A stretch of DNA of 33,320 nt, taken from positions 34,190 through 67,509 of the forward strand of contig MICJ01000030.1 of NCBI GenBank assembly GCA_001830835.1, in the 5' to 3' direction. Source of the stretch: Syntrophobacterales bacterium GWC2_56_13. GTDB lineage: Bacteria > Desulfobacterota > Syntrophia > Syntrophales > UBA5619. The notes beneath the pieces are model-generated. The model had not been told where the DNA came from, ran no database searches, and worked only from the letters and a program-made list of their open reading frames with translations. Positions 1 through 8,104 of this stretch are shown here, piece by piece. Numbering within the stretch: the first letter of the stretch is position 1; each line of letters opens with the position of its first letter. The translations under genes were made by a program, and so were the position numbers.

Positions 1-2
1 GC

Positions 3-179
3 CTCAAACTGGCCCTGATCATCAACTACTGTTTCACCCTGTACTGGGGCTACATCGTCAACATTGATCTCTTTACCAGCGGGGGATTGATCAAACTCAA
101 CACCTTTACCCTTCTCTACTTCGGTTTTGGCATGATCATCCTGATCCTGGCCCTGATCGGACTCATGCACCGCGAATGA
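3..179 (+). CDS. C-terminal end of a membrane protein (partial)
   Basis: The frame is open from the window edge to a TGA at 177-179 and gives about 58 residues. The sequence is strongly hydrophobic, with two likely membrane segments (around LALIINYCFTLYWGYIV and LLYFGFGMIILILALIGL), and ends in a short charged tail (MHRE). Only the 3' end is present, so the family cannot be named. The gene converges on the M16 protease with about 10 bases between the stops, which leaves no room for a separate terminator. Confidence 0.6.
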   Translation, partial: LKLALIINYCFTLYWGYIVNIDLFTSGGLIKLNTFTLLYFGFGMIILILALIGLMHRE

Positions 180-189
180 GCGGGCCGGT

Positions 190-3153
190 TCAAGCCAGTT
201 TTTCCAGCTTCATTTTCGTGGTCAGGACCTCGTTGGCCCTCTTCAGTCGTTCCTCGGCAGCAAAAACAGCGACCACCTCGGCTCCGGCCGCCTCTGTAAA
301 GTAGCGTTGGGCGGTCTCCTGGATGATCTCCGGGGTGATGTCGAGGACCTCGCCCCGGAAACGGCGCCGGACGGGGTCGGTCATGTCGGAGAACTCCCGG
401 ATCAGAGCGGTGTATCCCCTGCCTGCCGGGTCCAGAGGTCTGTCCAAGGCGCCGATCGCGCCAATGACGGCCTTTTCCAGTTCTTCCCGGGAAACCGGGC
501 TCCTGCAGACAGACTCCGCCGCACCCCGATAGATATCCAATGTTTCCGTCAGATGAGGATCCCGGTAGGAAAGGAAGGCGAATACGCCGCTTGCCGGTTC
601 GTACCGGCAGGTGCCCCCATAGGCGCCCCCCTGAACCCGGATATGGCGGTAGAGGTAGCCGTTGGAAAGTTGTTTCGCCAGGACGAAGAGGGCAGCGGAA
701 AATGGATCGGTATAGGGCGGCCCTGCGAGTACCTTTGCCACATAACAGACCTGGGCCGGGATGGCGATGCCGATGTGGGTGCGGTCGCGGGTCGGTTCCG
801 TCATAACGCCTGCCGCGCTTCCCTCCGGCAGGGCCTCGATCAGCCTGCCTGCCGCCCCGGCGAGGCCTTTGAGCCCTTCCCCATCCGCCGTCAGATTCAC
901 GGTCAGGCGTCTCCGGGCAAAGACGATCTCTCTCAGACGCACCAGCTTCTCGTGGAGATCCTCCCGGAGATCGGGCAGGCGGTCGGCCGTTCCGGTGATG
1001 AAGCGTAGCTGGGTTCTCCCGTGCCATTGCTCATTCCGCCAGGCCGTCAGGGAAAGGGAGGCAGCGGCGGCCATCTGGGCGAAGAGATGACCGGAGGGGA
1101 CTACCGAGGCGTGGAGACCGTTCTTCTTCTCGAGGATCAGATCCCGCATCCGGGCGTCATCGGTCAGATCCCCCTCCATCAGGATGTCCCGGATGATCCC
1201 GAGAGCCTCATCCACGTTTCGGTAGAGGGCCTTCACGGAGAAGATCAGTTTCTGCCAGTTTCCGCTCCCGTCCGCGGTCAAACCGGCGGCGAGGCCGGCG
1301 CCCAGTCCGCCGGTCCGAAGGACGATCCGCTTCGCCATCTCTTCGTAGGAGAGCCCCGCAGCCCCCATCTGGGTGGTGAGTTTGCCTAACAGGGGGAGGT
1401 AGGGCTGCAGCTCCTCGGGGACGTCGGAGACGTCGAAGGCCAGATCGAGATAGGCGATCCCGTTGGTGAAGAGATCGTGACTAAGGACGGGAACGCCGCC
1501 GATGGCCGCTGTGTCTGTGGGAATTGTCTCGATCTCGCGGGAGATGTCGCTGATCTTCAGCTTCGGCAGTGTCGCGGTAGCCTCGGGGGAATCCGGCTGC
1601 TCCTGAAACTGCTTCAGCATTATGGTTTCCTGCCTGATCCGCTCCCGCTCCTCCTGGGAAAGGGAGGCCGCGAGGCGGGCCAGACGCTCGCGAACCGCCT
1701 GCTCCCGCTCTTCCTGAAAGGTCCTGCTCGGCTCCATGACGGAGAGCAGACGGTGGGGATTGTCGATCAACCATCTCCGCACGACCTCCTGGAAGAGGGC
1801 AGGGCGGGCCTCGCAATTCCGGCGGATTTCGATGATGGTGCGGGGGAAATTCAGGTCCGTCAGGGGGTTCCCGTCGTACAGCCAGGTGTGGTAGGCGCGT
1901 CCCATGAGAACGATCCCGTAAGGATAGGCGCCGCGGACCATCTCCCGTCCGTGGAATTCGATCTGGTGGAGGGTGCCCTCGATCAGGTCGCGGTCGAAAC
2001 CGTTTGCCGCCACGTCCCGCAGCGTATCGAGGATCAGGGCCTCGATACGCGGGGCCTTCTCCGGGTCTGTTCCCCGCAGGCCGACGGCGAAGGCGATCTG
2101 TTTCAGGTCCCTCTCCAGGCCTGTGACCGGCGAGAGATCCTCCCCGAGACCGGAATCGATAAGGGTCTTCCGGAGGGGGGCGGCGGCGCTGCCGATGAGC
2201 AGATCGGCGACGATCGTCAGCAGCATCGCCGTCTTTCTGTCGGTATTTTCCGCCGTCATCCAGGCGAGGTTGACCGTGGTTTTTCCGGTCAGCTTCTCCT
2301 CCCGGTTGATGGGATAGAAACCGCGAATGGACCGCGGTTCGCTCCAGCGATTCTGAAGGCCGATGGAGGAATCCACCGCGACGCGGTCGAAACAGGCCAG
2401 CACCTCCGCGAGGAAGCGCAGATGTTCCTCCGTCGGGATATCCCCATAGAGGAAGAAGCGGGCGTTCGTCGGCGAGTAGAAGGTCCGGTGAAATTCCCGG
2501 AATTGATTGAAGGTCAGATCGGGGATTGCCTCCGGGTCCCCCCCCGAGTCGCAGGCATAGGGAGTCTCTGGGTAGAGGTTTTCCTGGAGGGCTTTGAACA
2601 TCAGGGTCTCCGGCGATGAATAAGATCCCTTCATCTCGTTGTAGACGATGCCGGAGATGGTCAGCTCGCCATTCGCGTCGAACTCGAGATGATGACCTTC
2701 CTGGAGGAAGGTCTCCTTGAGGAGGCGCGGCCGGAGGACCAGGTCGGCATAGACCCGGGCAAGGTTGAAGAAATCGGTTCGCTCCTGGCTGGCGACGGGG
2801 TAAATCGTCTTGTCGGGGTAGGTGAAGGCGTTGATGAAGGTCTGGAGCGTCCCCCGGAGGAGTTCGTTGAAAACGTCCTTGAGTGGGTAGCGCTCGGACC
2901 CTGCGAGAACGGAATGTTCCAAAATGTGAGGGACGCCGGTCGAGTCCCGGGGCGGCGTCCGAAAGCCGACGGAGAAGAGGTTTTCCCGGTCGTTGCAGTG
3001 AAGGTGCAGGAGCTTTGCGCCTGTCTTTTCATGTTCGATCTCATAGGCGGTGACCCGGATCTCCGGGATCTGCTCGACCCGTCGTATCTGAAAACCGTAC
3101 CGCGTCTCCCCGGCGCCGAGCGTGGGGGGCGGACAGACGGTTTTTACATTCAT
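190..3153 (-). CDS. M16 family zinc metallopeptidase, presequence protease type (PreP/Cym1-like)
   Basis: The product has 987 residues, the usual size of the single-chain M16C (PreP, falcilysin) group, which degrades unfolded peptides inside a closed chamber. The inverted zinc motif HILEH is at residues 76-80, and the third ligand is probably the Glu in VYNEMKG (about residue 173). The N-terminal catalytic half, the M16C linker region and a C-terminal half with GAYGG and SYRDPHL are all present, so it looks complete and active. There is no obvious signal peptide, so a cytoplasmic peptide-clearing role is inferred. The ATG has a good ribosome site (GGAAGGAAG) just upstream. It is alone on the minus strand, with decayed genes upstream. 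The long plus-strand ORFs across it are shadows. Confidence 0.93.
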   Translation of the reverse strand: MNVKTVCPPPTLGAGETRYGFQIRRVEQIPEIRVTAYEIEHEKTGAKLLHLHCNDRENLFSVGFRTPPRDSTGVPHILEHSVLAGSERYPLKDVFNELLRGTLQTFINAFTYPDKTIYPVASQERTDFFNLARVYADLVLRPRLLKETFLQEGHHLEFDANGELTISGIVYNEMKGSYSSPETLMFKALQENLYPETPYACDSGGDPEAIPDLTFNQFREFHRTFYSPTNARFFLYGDIPTEEHLRFLAEVLACFDRVAVDSSIGLQNRWSEPRSIRGFYPINREEKLTGKTTVNLAWMTAENTDRKTAMLLTIVADLLIGSAAAPLRKTLIDSGLGEDLSPVTGLERDLKQIAFAVGLRGTDPEKAPRIEALILDTLRDVAANGFDRDLIEGTLHQIEFHGREMVRGAYPYGIVLMGRAYHTWLYDGNPLTDLNFPRTIIEIRRNCEARPALFQEVVRRWLIDNPHRLLSVMEPSRTFQEEREQAVRERLARLAASLSQEERERIRQETIMLKQFQEQPDSPEATATLPKLKISDISREIETIPTDTAAIGGVPVLSHDLFTNGIAYLDLAFDVSDVPEELQPYLPLLGKLTTQMGAAGLSYEEMAKRIVLRTGGLGAGLAAGLTADGSGNWQKLIFSVKALYRNVDEALGIIRDILMEGDLTDDARMRDLILEKKNGLHASVVPSGHLFAQMAAAASLSLTAWRNEQWHGRTQLRFITGTADRLPDLREDLHEKLVRLREIVFARRRLTVNLTADGEGLKGLAGAAGRLIEALPEGSAAGVMTEPTRDRTHIGIAIPAQVCYVAKVLAGPPYTDPFSAALFVLAKQLSNGYLYRHIRVQGGAYGGTCRYEPASGVFAFLSYRDPHLTETLDIYRGAAESVCRSPVSREELEKAVIGAIGALDRPLDPAGRGYTALIREFSDMTDPVRRRFRGEVLDITPEIIQETAQRYFTEAAGAEVVAVFAAEERLKRANEVLTTKMKLEKLA

Positions 3154-3243
3154 TGATCTTCCTTCCCGTTTTACCGATTTTCATCTTCTGACGGAAAATT
3201 TATACCGGGATCGGGTGAAAAAGTCAAATGCCGCGGGAAGCCG

Positions 3244-3447
3244 TCAAACCTTCGGCTGCGGGAAAAACCCTGTCCGCGTCAGGATCTTCAAGAGCTCCTC
3301 CCGATCCGCTTCTCCCGTAGGCAAAAGGGGTGGCCGGGTGGCTCCGCCGTAAAGACCGATCATCTCCATGGCGGCCTTGAGCCCGGGGATTCCCCACCTA
3401 ACCGTGACCGCGTTGTTGCCGTCGATGAGATTCATCTGCAGGTCCCG
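3244..3447 (-). pseudogene. 3' remnant of a DapA-family (dihydrodipicolinate synthase-like) gene
   Basis: The last ~65 codons of the 110-residue ORF (ARDLQMNLIDGNN ... GLKAAMEMIGLYGG ... RPPLLPTGEADREELLKIL) match the C-terminal helices of DapA/N-acetylneuraminate-lyase family aldolases, where a G-x-x-x-R-x-P-L-x-P stretch precedes the last helix. The preceding ~45 residues of the ORF are unrelated and low in complexity. The TIM barrel with the catalytic lysine is missing. This is the tail of an aldolase left after a deletion, and it lies directly downstream of another gene remnant. It is unlikely to make an enzyme. Confidence 0.7.
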
Positions 3448-3547
3448 GGCCTCTTTTTCTGTATGGATTTTCTTTGGTTGACAATTTACCGATTGGCATT
3501 TTCTCCGTTTCCTCGGGTCGGGGGGTGGATCCCGGTCCGTTCGTTCA

Positions 3548-3719
3548 AATCCGGGTGATGCAGAACAGTTCGTCATGCCCCAGCAGCTCCCGCCCGGGAC
3601 GGTTCTCCGGATGCGATCCTGACAACTTTCTCGAGCAGCTCTGCTCCCACCTCCGCGATTGTCGCCCCCTCCACGATCCGGCCGGCGTCGAAATCGAGGT
3701 TTTTAATGCCTTGGCCATG
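3548..3719 (-). pseudogene. C-terminal remnant of a UxaA/GarD-family (altronate/galactarate dehydratase-like) gene, frameshifted
   Basis: Read on the minus strand straight after the stop of the LarA-like gene, the sequence gives GIKNLDFDAGRIVEGATIAEVGAELLEKVVRIASGEPSRA. After a shift of frame it continues RELLGHDELFCITR and stops. The pattern (N-x-x-A-G-R-x-x-E-G ... ASGEPSRA-x-x-x-G-H-x-E-x-x-I) is the C-terminus of the UxaA/GarD sugar-acid dehydratases. The frameshift fits a two-base loss in the run cgggcggga. Only about 55 codons remain. With the DapA tail, it suggests the LarA-like gene once headed a sugar-acid or hydroxy-acid catabolic operon. Confidence 0.65.
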
Positions 3720-3725
3720 CTTCTC

Positions 3726-4982
3726 TTACTCTTTTCTCCAGGGTTTTAAAAGGCCCTGTCCGTCGAATTCCCATTCGACGTCGCGCAGTTTTTCGAGGGC
3801 CGGCTCGCTTCCGCACTGGGCGAGCGCCGCCGGTGAGAGGGCGATCTGCTCGAGCTGATTGGTATTCCTTATCCAGGCGATCTTGAGCTGATCCTCCCGG
3901 ACGAGCGGAATGGAATAGGCGGCGTTTTCGATCGTTTCCCGGTCACTGCCGCCGATAATGGGGATCATCCCCCGCTGGACATAGGTGCTGGTCAGGGTGT
4001 TCTTATAGGTTTTCTGCAAATCGATGCTCCGGAAGAGCCGCTCCGTGATCATGTCGGCGAGGCCGACTCCCTGGGCGTTTCCATGCGAAGAAGGATCGAG
4101 AGCCAGGACCGCCACCCTCTGAATCCGGGGCGAGTCCGGTTCCGGCTCGCCCCAGATACGCCAGCGCCCGATGACATGGGGGTCGAGGCCCGTGCCGCTG
4201 TAGCGTTTGCCCATCTCCTCGACGACGAGGAGATCGAGTTCGGAAAGGGGCAGTTTGGCCGTGAGACGGAAGGCCTCCTGCAGGAGTCTCGCATCCGTCG
4301 CGGGGAACTCCTCCGGCCGGACCAGATCCAGCTTCGCAACCTCACCGTAGGCGTTCTCGACGATGCCGACGCCTGCCAGCACCGGCGCCCGGCGGGTCAG
4401 CGTAGAGGCCGCCTCCCGGATGATCGCCCCCATGCGGGAAGGGCCGTAACGGTGCAGGCGGGACGCCTGCTCCACCTTGCCCAGCCCCACCGTGCACATC
4501 TTGCAGAGTCCGCTCTGAATGGGACCGGTTACGGCAGTATGCGTTTTTATACGGTTGATGACGATGATGTGATCGGCCTGCGCCGCATTCCGGTCGCAGA
4601 GGACGGGAAAACCGTCCGCCAGTTCGCCGACCTGGAGGATTTCCATGTCTACGGTGACCGGACAGCCGAGCATCTCCTCCGTCATCCCCAGGGAGGCCAT
4701 GAGTTCCCGCTGTCCTTCGGTAGTCGCGCCGCCGTGGCTTCCCATGGCGTTGACGACGAAGGGCCGGGCGCCGAGTTCCTGAAGCACTGAAACTATCGCC
4801 TGCATGAGCTCCACGATAGCGCCAATGCCGCGGCTGCCGCCCGTGACGGCGACCGTCTGCCCCGGCCGGACCCTCTCCGGGATCCAGCTCGACCGCATGA
4901 GCGAGGTCAGGGTTTCTGCAGGCGCCGTTACAATATCCCGGAGGAAATGTTGACGGCAAAGGGTCATCTTCGGCAGCTTCAT
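3726..4982 (-). CDS. Lactate racemase-like protein (LarA N-terminal/DUF2088 family)
   Basis: The protein has 418 residues, typical for the DUF2088/LarA superfamily, whose characterised members are nickel-pincer racemases or epimerases of 2-hydroxy acids. Features seen include an early VTGGSRGIG loop, the AMGSHGGATTEGQ stretch (the His usually assigned to metal-pincer chemistry), NRIKTHTAV, and VGLGKVEQASRLHRYG. The ATG is preceded by GGGAGGGATTAAAG. Two gene remnants follow immediately and match sugar-acid enzymes, so a hydroxy- or sugar-acid racemase or epimerase role is plausible. The substrate cannot be told from sequence. No larB/C/E maturation genes are in the window. It looks intact, unlike its operon partners. 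Confidence 0.8.
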   Translation of the reverse strand: MKLPKMTLCRQHFLRDIVTAPAETLTSLMRSSWIPERVRPGQTVAVTGGSRGIGAIVELMQAIVSVLQELGARPFVVNAMGSHGGATTEGQRELMASLGMTEEMLGCPVTVDMEILQVGELADGFPVLCDRNAAQADHIIVINRIKTHTAVTGPIQSGLCKMCTVGLGKVEQASRLHRYGPSRMGAIIREAASTLTRRAPVLAGVGIVENAYGEVAKLDLVRPEEFPATDARLLQEAFRLTAKLPLSELDLLVVEEMGKRYSGTGLDPHVIGRWRIWGEPEPDSPRIQRVAVLALDPSSHGNAQGVGLADMITERLFRSIDLQKTYKNTLTSTYVQRGMIPIIGGSDRETIENAAYSIPLVREDQLKIAWIRNTNQLEQIALSPAALAQCGSEPALEKLRDVEWEFDGQGLLKPWRKE

Positions 4983-4984
4983 CT

Positions 4985-5128
4985 TTAATCCCTCCCCAAT
5001 GCGGCGCCCACGCCGCCCGCCTTGACGAACTGGGCCAGTTCATGATGTCCATGAAAAGGAATTTCTCCATATCCGAGCCATTCCCCCTTGTCAAGGACCT
5101 TCCCCCTTTTCTCTCGAGGAGAAAGACG
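4985..5128 (-). pseudogene. Possible 3' tail of a lost upstream operon gene
   Basis: The frame ending 2 bases before the LarA-like ATG reads GKVLDKGEWLGYGEIPFHGHHELAQFVKAGGVGAALGRD. It has coding-like composition, and the ribosome site of the next gene lies inside its last codons, the usual arrangement in an operon. Upstream the frame runs into sequence antisense to the PilZ gene and makes no sense. I do not recognise the family. It may be the remaining end of an enzyme gene removed by deletion, or chance. Confidence 0.3.
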
Positions 5129-5242
5129 GGGGATGTCTGCATCAGACCCTGCAAAACGGACCGGTTTTACCAGGGCTTCAACTTTTTGCGAGATGTGATA
5201 TGATAATATTAGACTACAACGAAAAAAGGGGGATATAAAAAG

Positions 5243-5713
5243 GTGTCGGAAAAAATAGTATTTGCTGATGATAAAGGTATGGTTTATCTGCTTTGTCCTT
5301 TTTGCGGGGAGGGCAGCAAGAGGCCGCTGGAACAGTTCCCGTATATTCATAAACCAGTCACCATATCCTGTTCATGTGGGAATACTTATGATGTCCAAAT
5401 CGATGCCAGAAAGACTTTCCGGAAAAAAACATCTCTTGAAGGTTTATATGCGAAGCTGGTTTCCCCCGGTGATTTCGAAAGGATGACTGTTGTCAATCTT
5501 ACGCTCGGCGGTTGCGGCTTGCTTGCCTCTAACGAACCTGCCCTTAATCAAGGCGACTGGATTAAACTGGTCTTTAAACTGGATGACGCCAAGCGCACCG
5601 AGATTAAGAGGAATGCGGTGGTTCGCAGGGTCACTGGGAATTACATAGGCTGCCAATTTACAGTCGCAACCGCCTATGACCCTGACATCGGGTTCTATCT
5701 CAGGATGGAATAG
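5243..5713 (+). CDS. PilZ-domain protein with an N-terminal cysteine-pair module
   Basis: The protein has 156 residues and starts at GTG with a GGGGGAT ribosome site upstream. Residues ~17-55 carry two cysteine pairs (CPFCG and CSCG), like a small zinc ribbon. The rest resembles a PilZ c-di-GMP-binding domain: an Arg/Lys-rich RKTFRKK in place of RxxxR, then NLTLGGCGL for (D/N)xSxxG, and a closing GxQF-like strand (IGCQF). It probably senses cyclic di-GMP; the output partner is unknown. An A+T-rich stretch with a TATGATAATAT sequence at about 5200-5210 is a plausible promoter. It is convergent with the flavodoxin-fold gene downstream. Confidence 0.75.
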   Translation: MSEKIVFADDKGMVYLLCPFCGEGSKRPLEQFPYIHKPVTISCSCGNTYDVQIDARKTFRKKTSLEGLYAKLVSPGDFERMTVVNLTLGGCGLLASNEPALNQGDWIKLVFKLDDAKRTEIKRNAVVRRVTGNYIGCQFTVATAYDPDIGFYLRME

Positions 5714-5733
5714 TGCGCAATGCATTAGATGAA

Positions 5734-6303
5734 TCATTCTGCCAGTCTCTTCCCCGCCTCATATGCGTCCTTGAGCGCGGTGGAATGTTTCACGACATCT
5801 CCCTTGCCATCGACGCCGCCATAAGCCAGCGTTTCATGTTCCGGCACGCTGACGGTCCTGAAGAACCCCTTTGCCGTAATCTCGGCGCAGCGAAGGCCAT
5901 CCTCTTTTTTCATGCCGCCCACCAGTAGGAGCAGGCCCTTTCTGCCATGGGGGCCGGAGGGAATGGTCTTTTTCAGGAGGTACTTTTCGCACCAGAAGGA
6001 CTGGCACCGGTCCACCATGGCCTTGGCTTGGGCGCTCAGGCTGTAGAAAAAAATGGGGGAGGCGAGGATGATCCTGTCTGCTCCACGGATCGCAGCAAAG
6101 ATCTCGGTCATAGCATCCTTGTGGATACAGACGCCGGTCTTGACGCAGCCACTGCAATCCTGACAGGGCTTGATGTTCAAGGTATTGAGATGATAGACCT
6201 TGACGTCGTGTCCCGTTCCCTGGAGGGGTTTGAGCGCCTCGTTCATCAGGACCTCGGTATTGCCGCCAAGGCGCGGGCTTCCATTGAATGCTATGATTTT
6301 CAA
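5734..6303 (-). CDS. NADPH-dependent FMN reductase / iron-sulfur-flavoprotein-like protein
   Basis: The protein has 189 residues with a flavodoxin-like fold. The N-terminal FNGSPRLGGNT is the FMN phosphate-binding loop. CQDCSGCVKTGVC follows at about residues 48-60, a cysteine cluster typical of the iron-sulfur flavoprotein branch. ASPIFFYSLSAQAKAMVDR is the usual second flavin-contact region. It starts at TTG with an AGGGAT-type ribosome site; no ATG fits the conserved N-terminus. A role in flavin-dependent electron transfer or oxygen/quinone detoxification in an anaerobe is inferred. The next gene upstream on the same strand is WrbA, about 125 bases away. Confidence 0.85.
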   Translation of the reverse strand: MKIIAFNGSPRLGGNTEVLMNEALKPLQGTGHDVKVYHLNTLNIKPCQDCSGCVKTGVCIHKDAMTEIFAAIRGADRIILASPIFFYSLSAQAKAMVDRCQSFWCEKYLLKKTIPSGPHGRKGLLLLVGGMKKEDGLRCAEITAKGFFRTVSVPEHETLAYGGVDGKGDVVKHSTALKDAYEAGKRLAE

Positions 6304-6427
6304 CTGCTGCTATCCCTGATCCGATGCCTTCTTATTTTAACGAAGATGATCAATATTTCAATGCGGCAGAGGTCTCTCCCGACCCCTGCAGCGAGATGCC
6401 TTTCCAGGGTTGATCGGACCTTCGCAC

Positions 6428-7039
6428 TTAACGGGACAGTTTAGCCGCGATCTCCGCAACGTGCTTACCCTGAAAGCGCGCTGCAGCGAGCTCGTTTTCG
6501 CTCGGCATCCGTTTGCCGTCGCCGCCGGCGATCGTTGAAGCCCCGTAGGGCGATCCCCCCGTGATCTCGTCGATGCGCATCTGGCCTGTAAAGGTATAGG
6601 GAAGGCCGACGATCACCATGCCTTGGTGCAGGAGCGTGAAATGGAAGGAGAGAATGGTCGATTCCTGCCCGCCATGCTGGGTTGCGCTGCTGGTGAAAAC
6701 GCTTCCCACTTTGCCGACCAGGGCGCCTTTGGCCCAGAGTCCGCCGGTTGCATCGAGAAACTGGCGCATTTGGCCGCACATGTTGCCGAAGCGGGTCGGG
6801 GTGCCGAAGATGATCGCGTCCGCCGCGGCCAGATCACCCACTTTACAGATTGGCACATGGGCCAGGGATTGTTGCGTTTCCAGAGCGCCCATCTTTTCCA
6901 GAACCTCCTCCGGGAGGGTTTCCGGGACGCGGCAGATCTGGACATTGGCGCCGCTCACGCTGCCGGCCCCTTCCTTCACGGCCTCCGCCATCCGGTGGAT
7001 ATGGCCGTACATTGAGTAGTACACGATTAAAACATTCAT
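6428..7039 (-). CDS. wrbA: NAD(P)H:quinone oxidoreductase, WrbA type IV
   Basis: The protein has 203 residues, the family length. The FMN loop [15 protein letters not shown] is at the N-terminus, followed by the diagnostic [29 protein letters not shown] and GGSPYGAS(T/S)IAG stretches of WrbA. It performs two-electron reduction of quinones using FMN and NAD(P)H, which avoids semiquinone radicals. An excellent ribosome site (AAGGAG) precedes the ATG. A TGTTATAAT extended -10 lies about 70 bases upstream. The family is often induced by oxidative stress. The next plus-strand genes to the right are prenyl-lipid genes, so a link to quinone metabolism is possible. Confidence 0.95.
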   Translation of the reverse strand: MNVLIVYYSMYGHIHRMAEAVKEGAGSVSGANVQICRVPETLPEEVLEKMGALETQQSLAHVPICKVGDLAAADAIIFGTPTRFGNMCGQMRQFLDATGGLWAKGALVGKVGSVFTSSATQHGGQESTILSFHFTLLHQGMVIVGLPYTFTGQMRIDEITGGSPYGASTIAGGDGKRMPSENELAAARFQGKHVAEIAAKLSR

Positions 7040-7108
7040 GATGCGTCTCCTTTCTCTTCAAGAGGTTATTTCTTTTTCCATAACAAGCATCCCTTGCACC
7101 CGGAACAG

Positions 7109-7114
7109 ATTATA
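7109..7114 (-). promoter_or_regulatory. Extended -10 promoter for wrbA
   Basis: On the minus strand the sequence reads TGTTATAAT, a perfect TATAAT with an upstream TG. A weak TTGATC lies 19 bases further upstream. It sits about 70 bases before the wrbA start, which is reasonable for its promoter. Confidence 0.45.
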
Positions 7115-7216
7115 ACATAATACACTGCCATAAGATCAAAGTTAATCGAAAAAGAGGGCAAAGACAATGAGGATCGATGGTAAGTTCAACCGCCCGCATA
7201 TTGCGGCAGTTTTATA

Positions 7217-7245
7217 TTGACACACAGCTCGCTTTTCCGTACACT
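7217..7245 (+). promoter_or_regulatory. Sigma-70-type promoter for the UbiA-like/polyprenyl synthase operon
   Basis: A perfect TTGACA at 7217-7222 is followed after 17 bases by TACACT at 7240-7245. The first gene begins about 110 bases downstream. The rest of the 320-base interval between wrbA and this operon holds the wrbA promoter and no recognisable gene. Confidence 0.55.
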
Positions 7246-7358
7246 TCCCGTTCAAAGAAGCGAATGCTTATCAAACAAATACACTAATGCCGTTTGCCGA
7301 TAATACTGAATTAATACCGGTGTCCCCCGAAGCTTTTTTTCGACCGGATAGGTAACGA

Positions 7359-8102
7359 ATGAAGAAAATGAGCGGGTCAACAGAAGCCAATCCAACCGAT
7401 AGGCGATCTGAATGGTTCGTGCCAAAATTCGGGCCTGCGGGATTCAGGTCTTTTGTCGGTCTCCTTTTTCTGCCTTACACAGGGATGGTTCTCTCTTTTT
7501 CCGTCATCGGCTCGATGCTCGCCGAAAGCGTCCACTGGGACAGGGTCCTTGCTATTGTCCTTATATATTTCCTCGGGCTGGGAATAGCGGCGCATGCTCT
7601 GGATGCCCTGGGAAGCAAAGGGATAAAACCATGGGGAACCGTTTTTACGAAGGTTCAATTGTGGCTCCTGGCGGTCATAGCCCTGGTGCTTGCTTACGCT
7701 ATCGGTATCTATTACATAGTTCGATATGCACCCCTTCTGTTGTCCATGGCCCTCTTAGAGGGCTTCTTTGTTTTCGCTTACAACCTGGAGTGGTTTCAAG
7801 GGAGATTTCACACGGATAGGTGGTTTGCATTTTCATGGGGCTTGCTGCCGGTCCTGTCCGGCTACATCATGCAGACGAACAGCATCTCTGCCGGGGCGTT
7901 GGCTCTGGCAGTATCCATGGCGCTCTTCAGCCTTGTTGAGATCACCGCCTCGCGTCCCTACAAGGATCTCAAGCGGTGTATACATACGCTCCGGGATGAA
8001 GAGAAGGCGCTGATGATCAGGTACGAAGCTATTCTGAAAAGTGTCAGTCTTGGCGTTATTCTCCTGGGCGGGGGATTATTGATCTGGCGGGTGGCCGGCT
8101 GA
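7359..8102 (+). CDS. Polytopic membrane protein, UbiA prenyltransferase-like
   Basis: The protein has 247 residues with about seven hydrophobic segments. The size, the segment spacing, and short polar loops such as AAHALDALGSK and RPYKDLKR (where UbiA enzymes keep Asp-rich motifs) suggest a divergent UbiA-superfamily prenyltransferase. The canonical NDxxDxxxD motif is not intact. Its stop is 2 bases before the start of a polyprenyl diphosphate synthase, so the two are co-translated. A partner that moves the prenyl chain onto an acceptor would fit. Without the full catalytic motif, a non-catalytic or novel membrane role cannot be excluded. Confidence 0.55.
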   Translation: MKKMSGSTEANPTDRRSEWFVPKFGPAGFRSFVGLLFLPYTGMVLSFSVIGSMLAESVHWDRVLAIVLIYFLGLGIAAHALDALGSKGIKPWGTVFTKVQLWLLAVIALVLAYAIGIYYIVRYAPLLLSMALLEGFFVFAYNLEWFQGRFHTDRWFAFSWGLLPVLSGYIMQTNSISAGALALAVSMALFSLVEITASRPYKDLKRCIHTLRDEEKALMIRYEAILKSVSLGVILLGGGLLIWRVAG

Positions 8103-8104
8103 CG

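Noticed and set aside
1477-2619. A 380-codon ORF on the plus strand
   Set aside because: It lies antisense to the M16 protease, whose motifs and length are complete. Its composition is typical of a high-G+C shadow frame.
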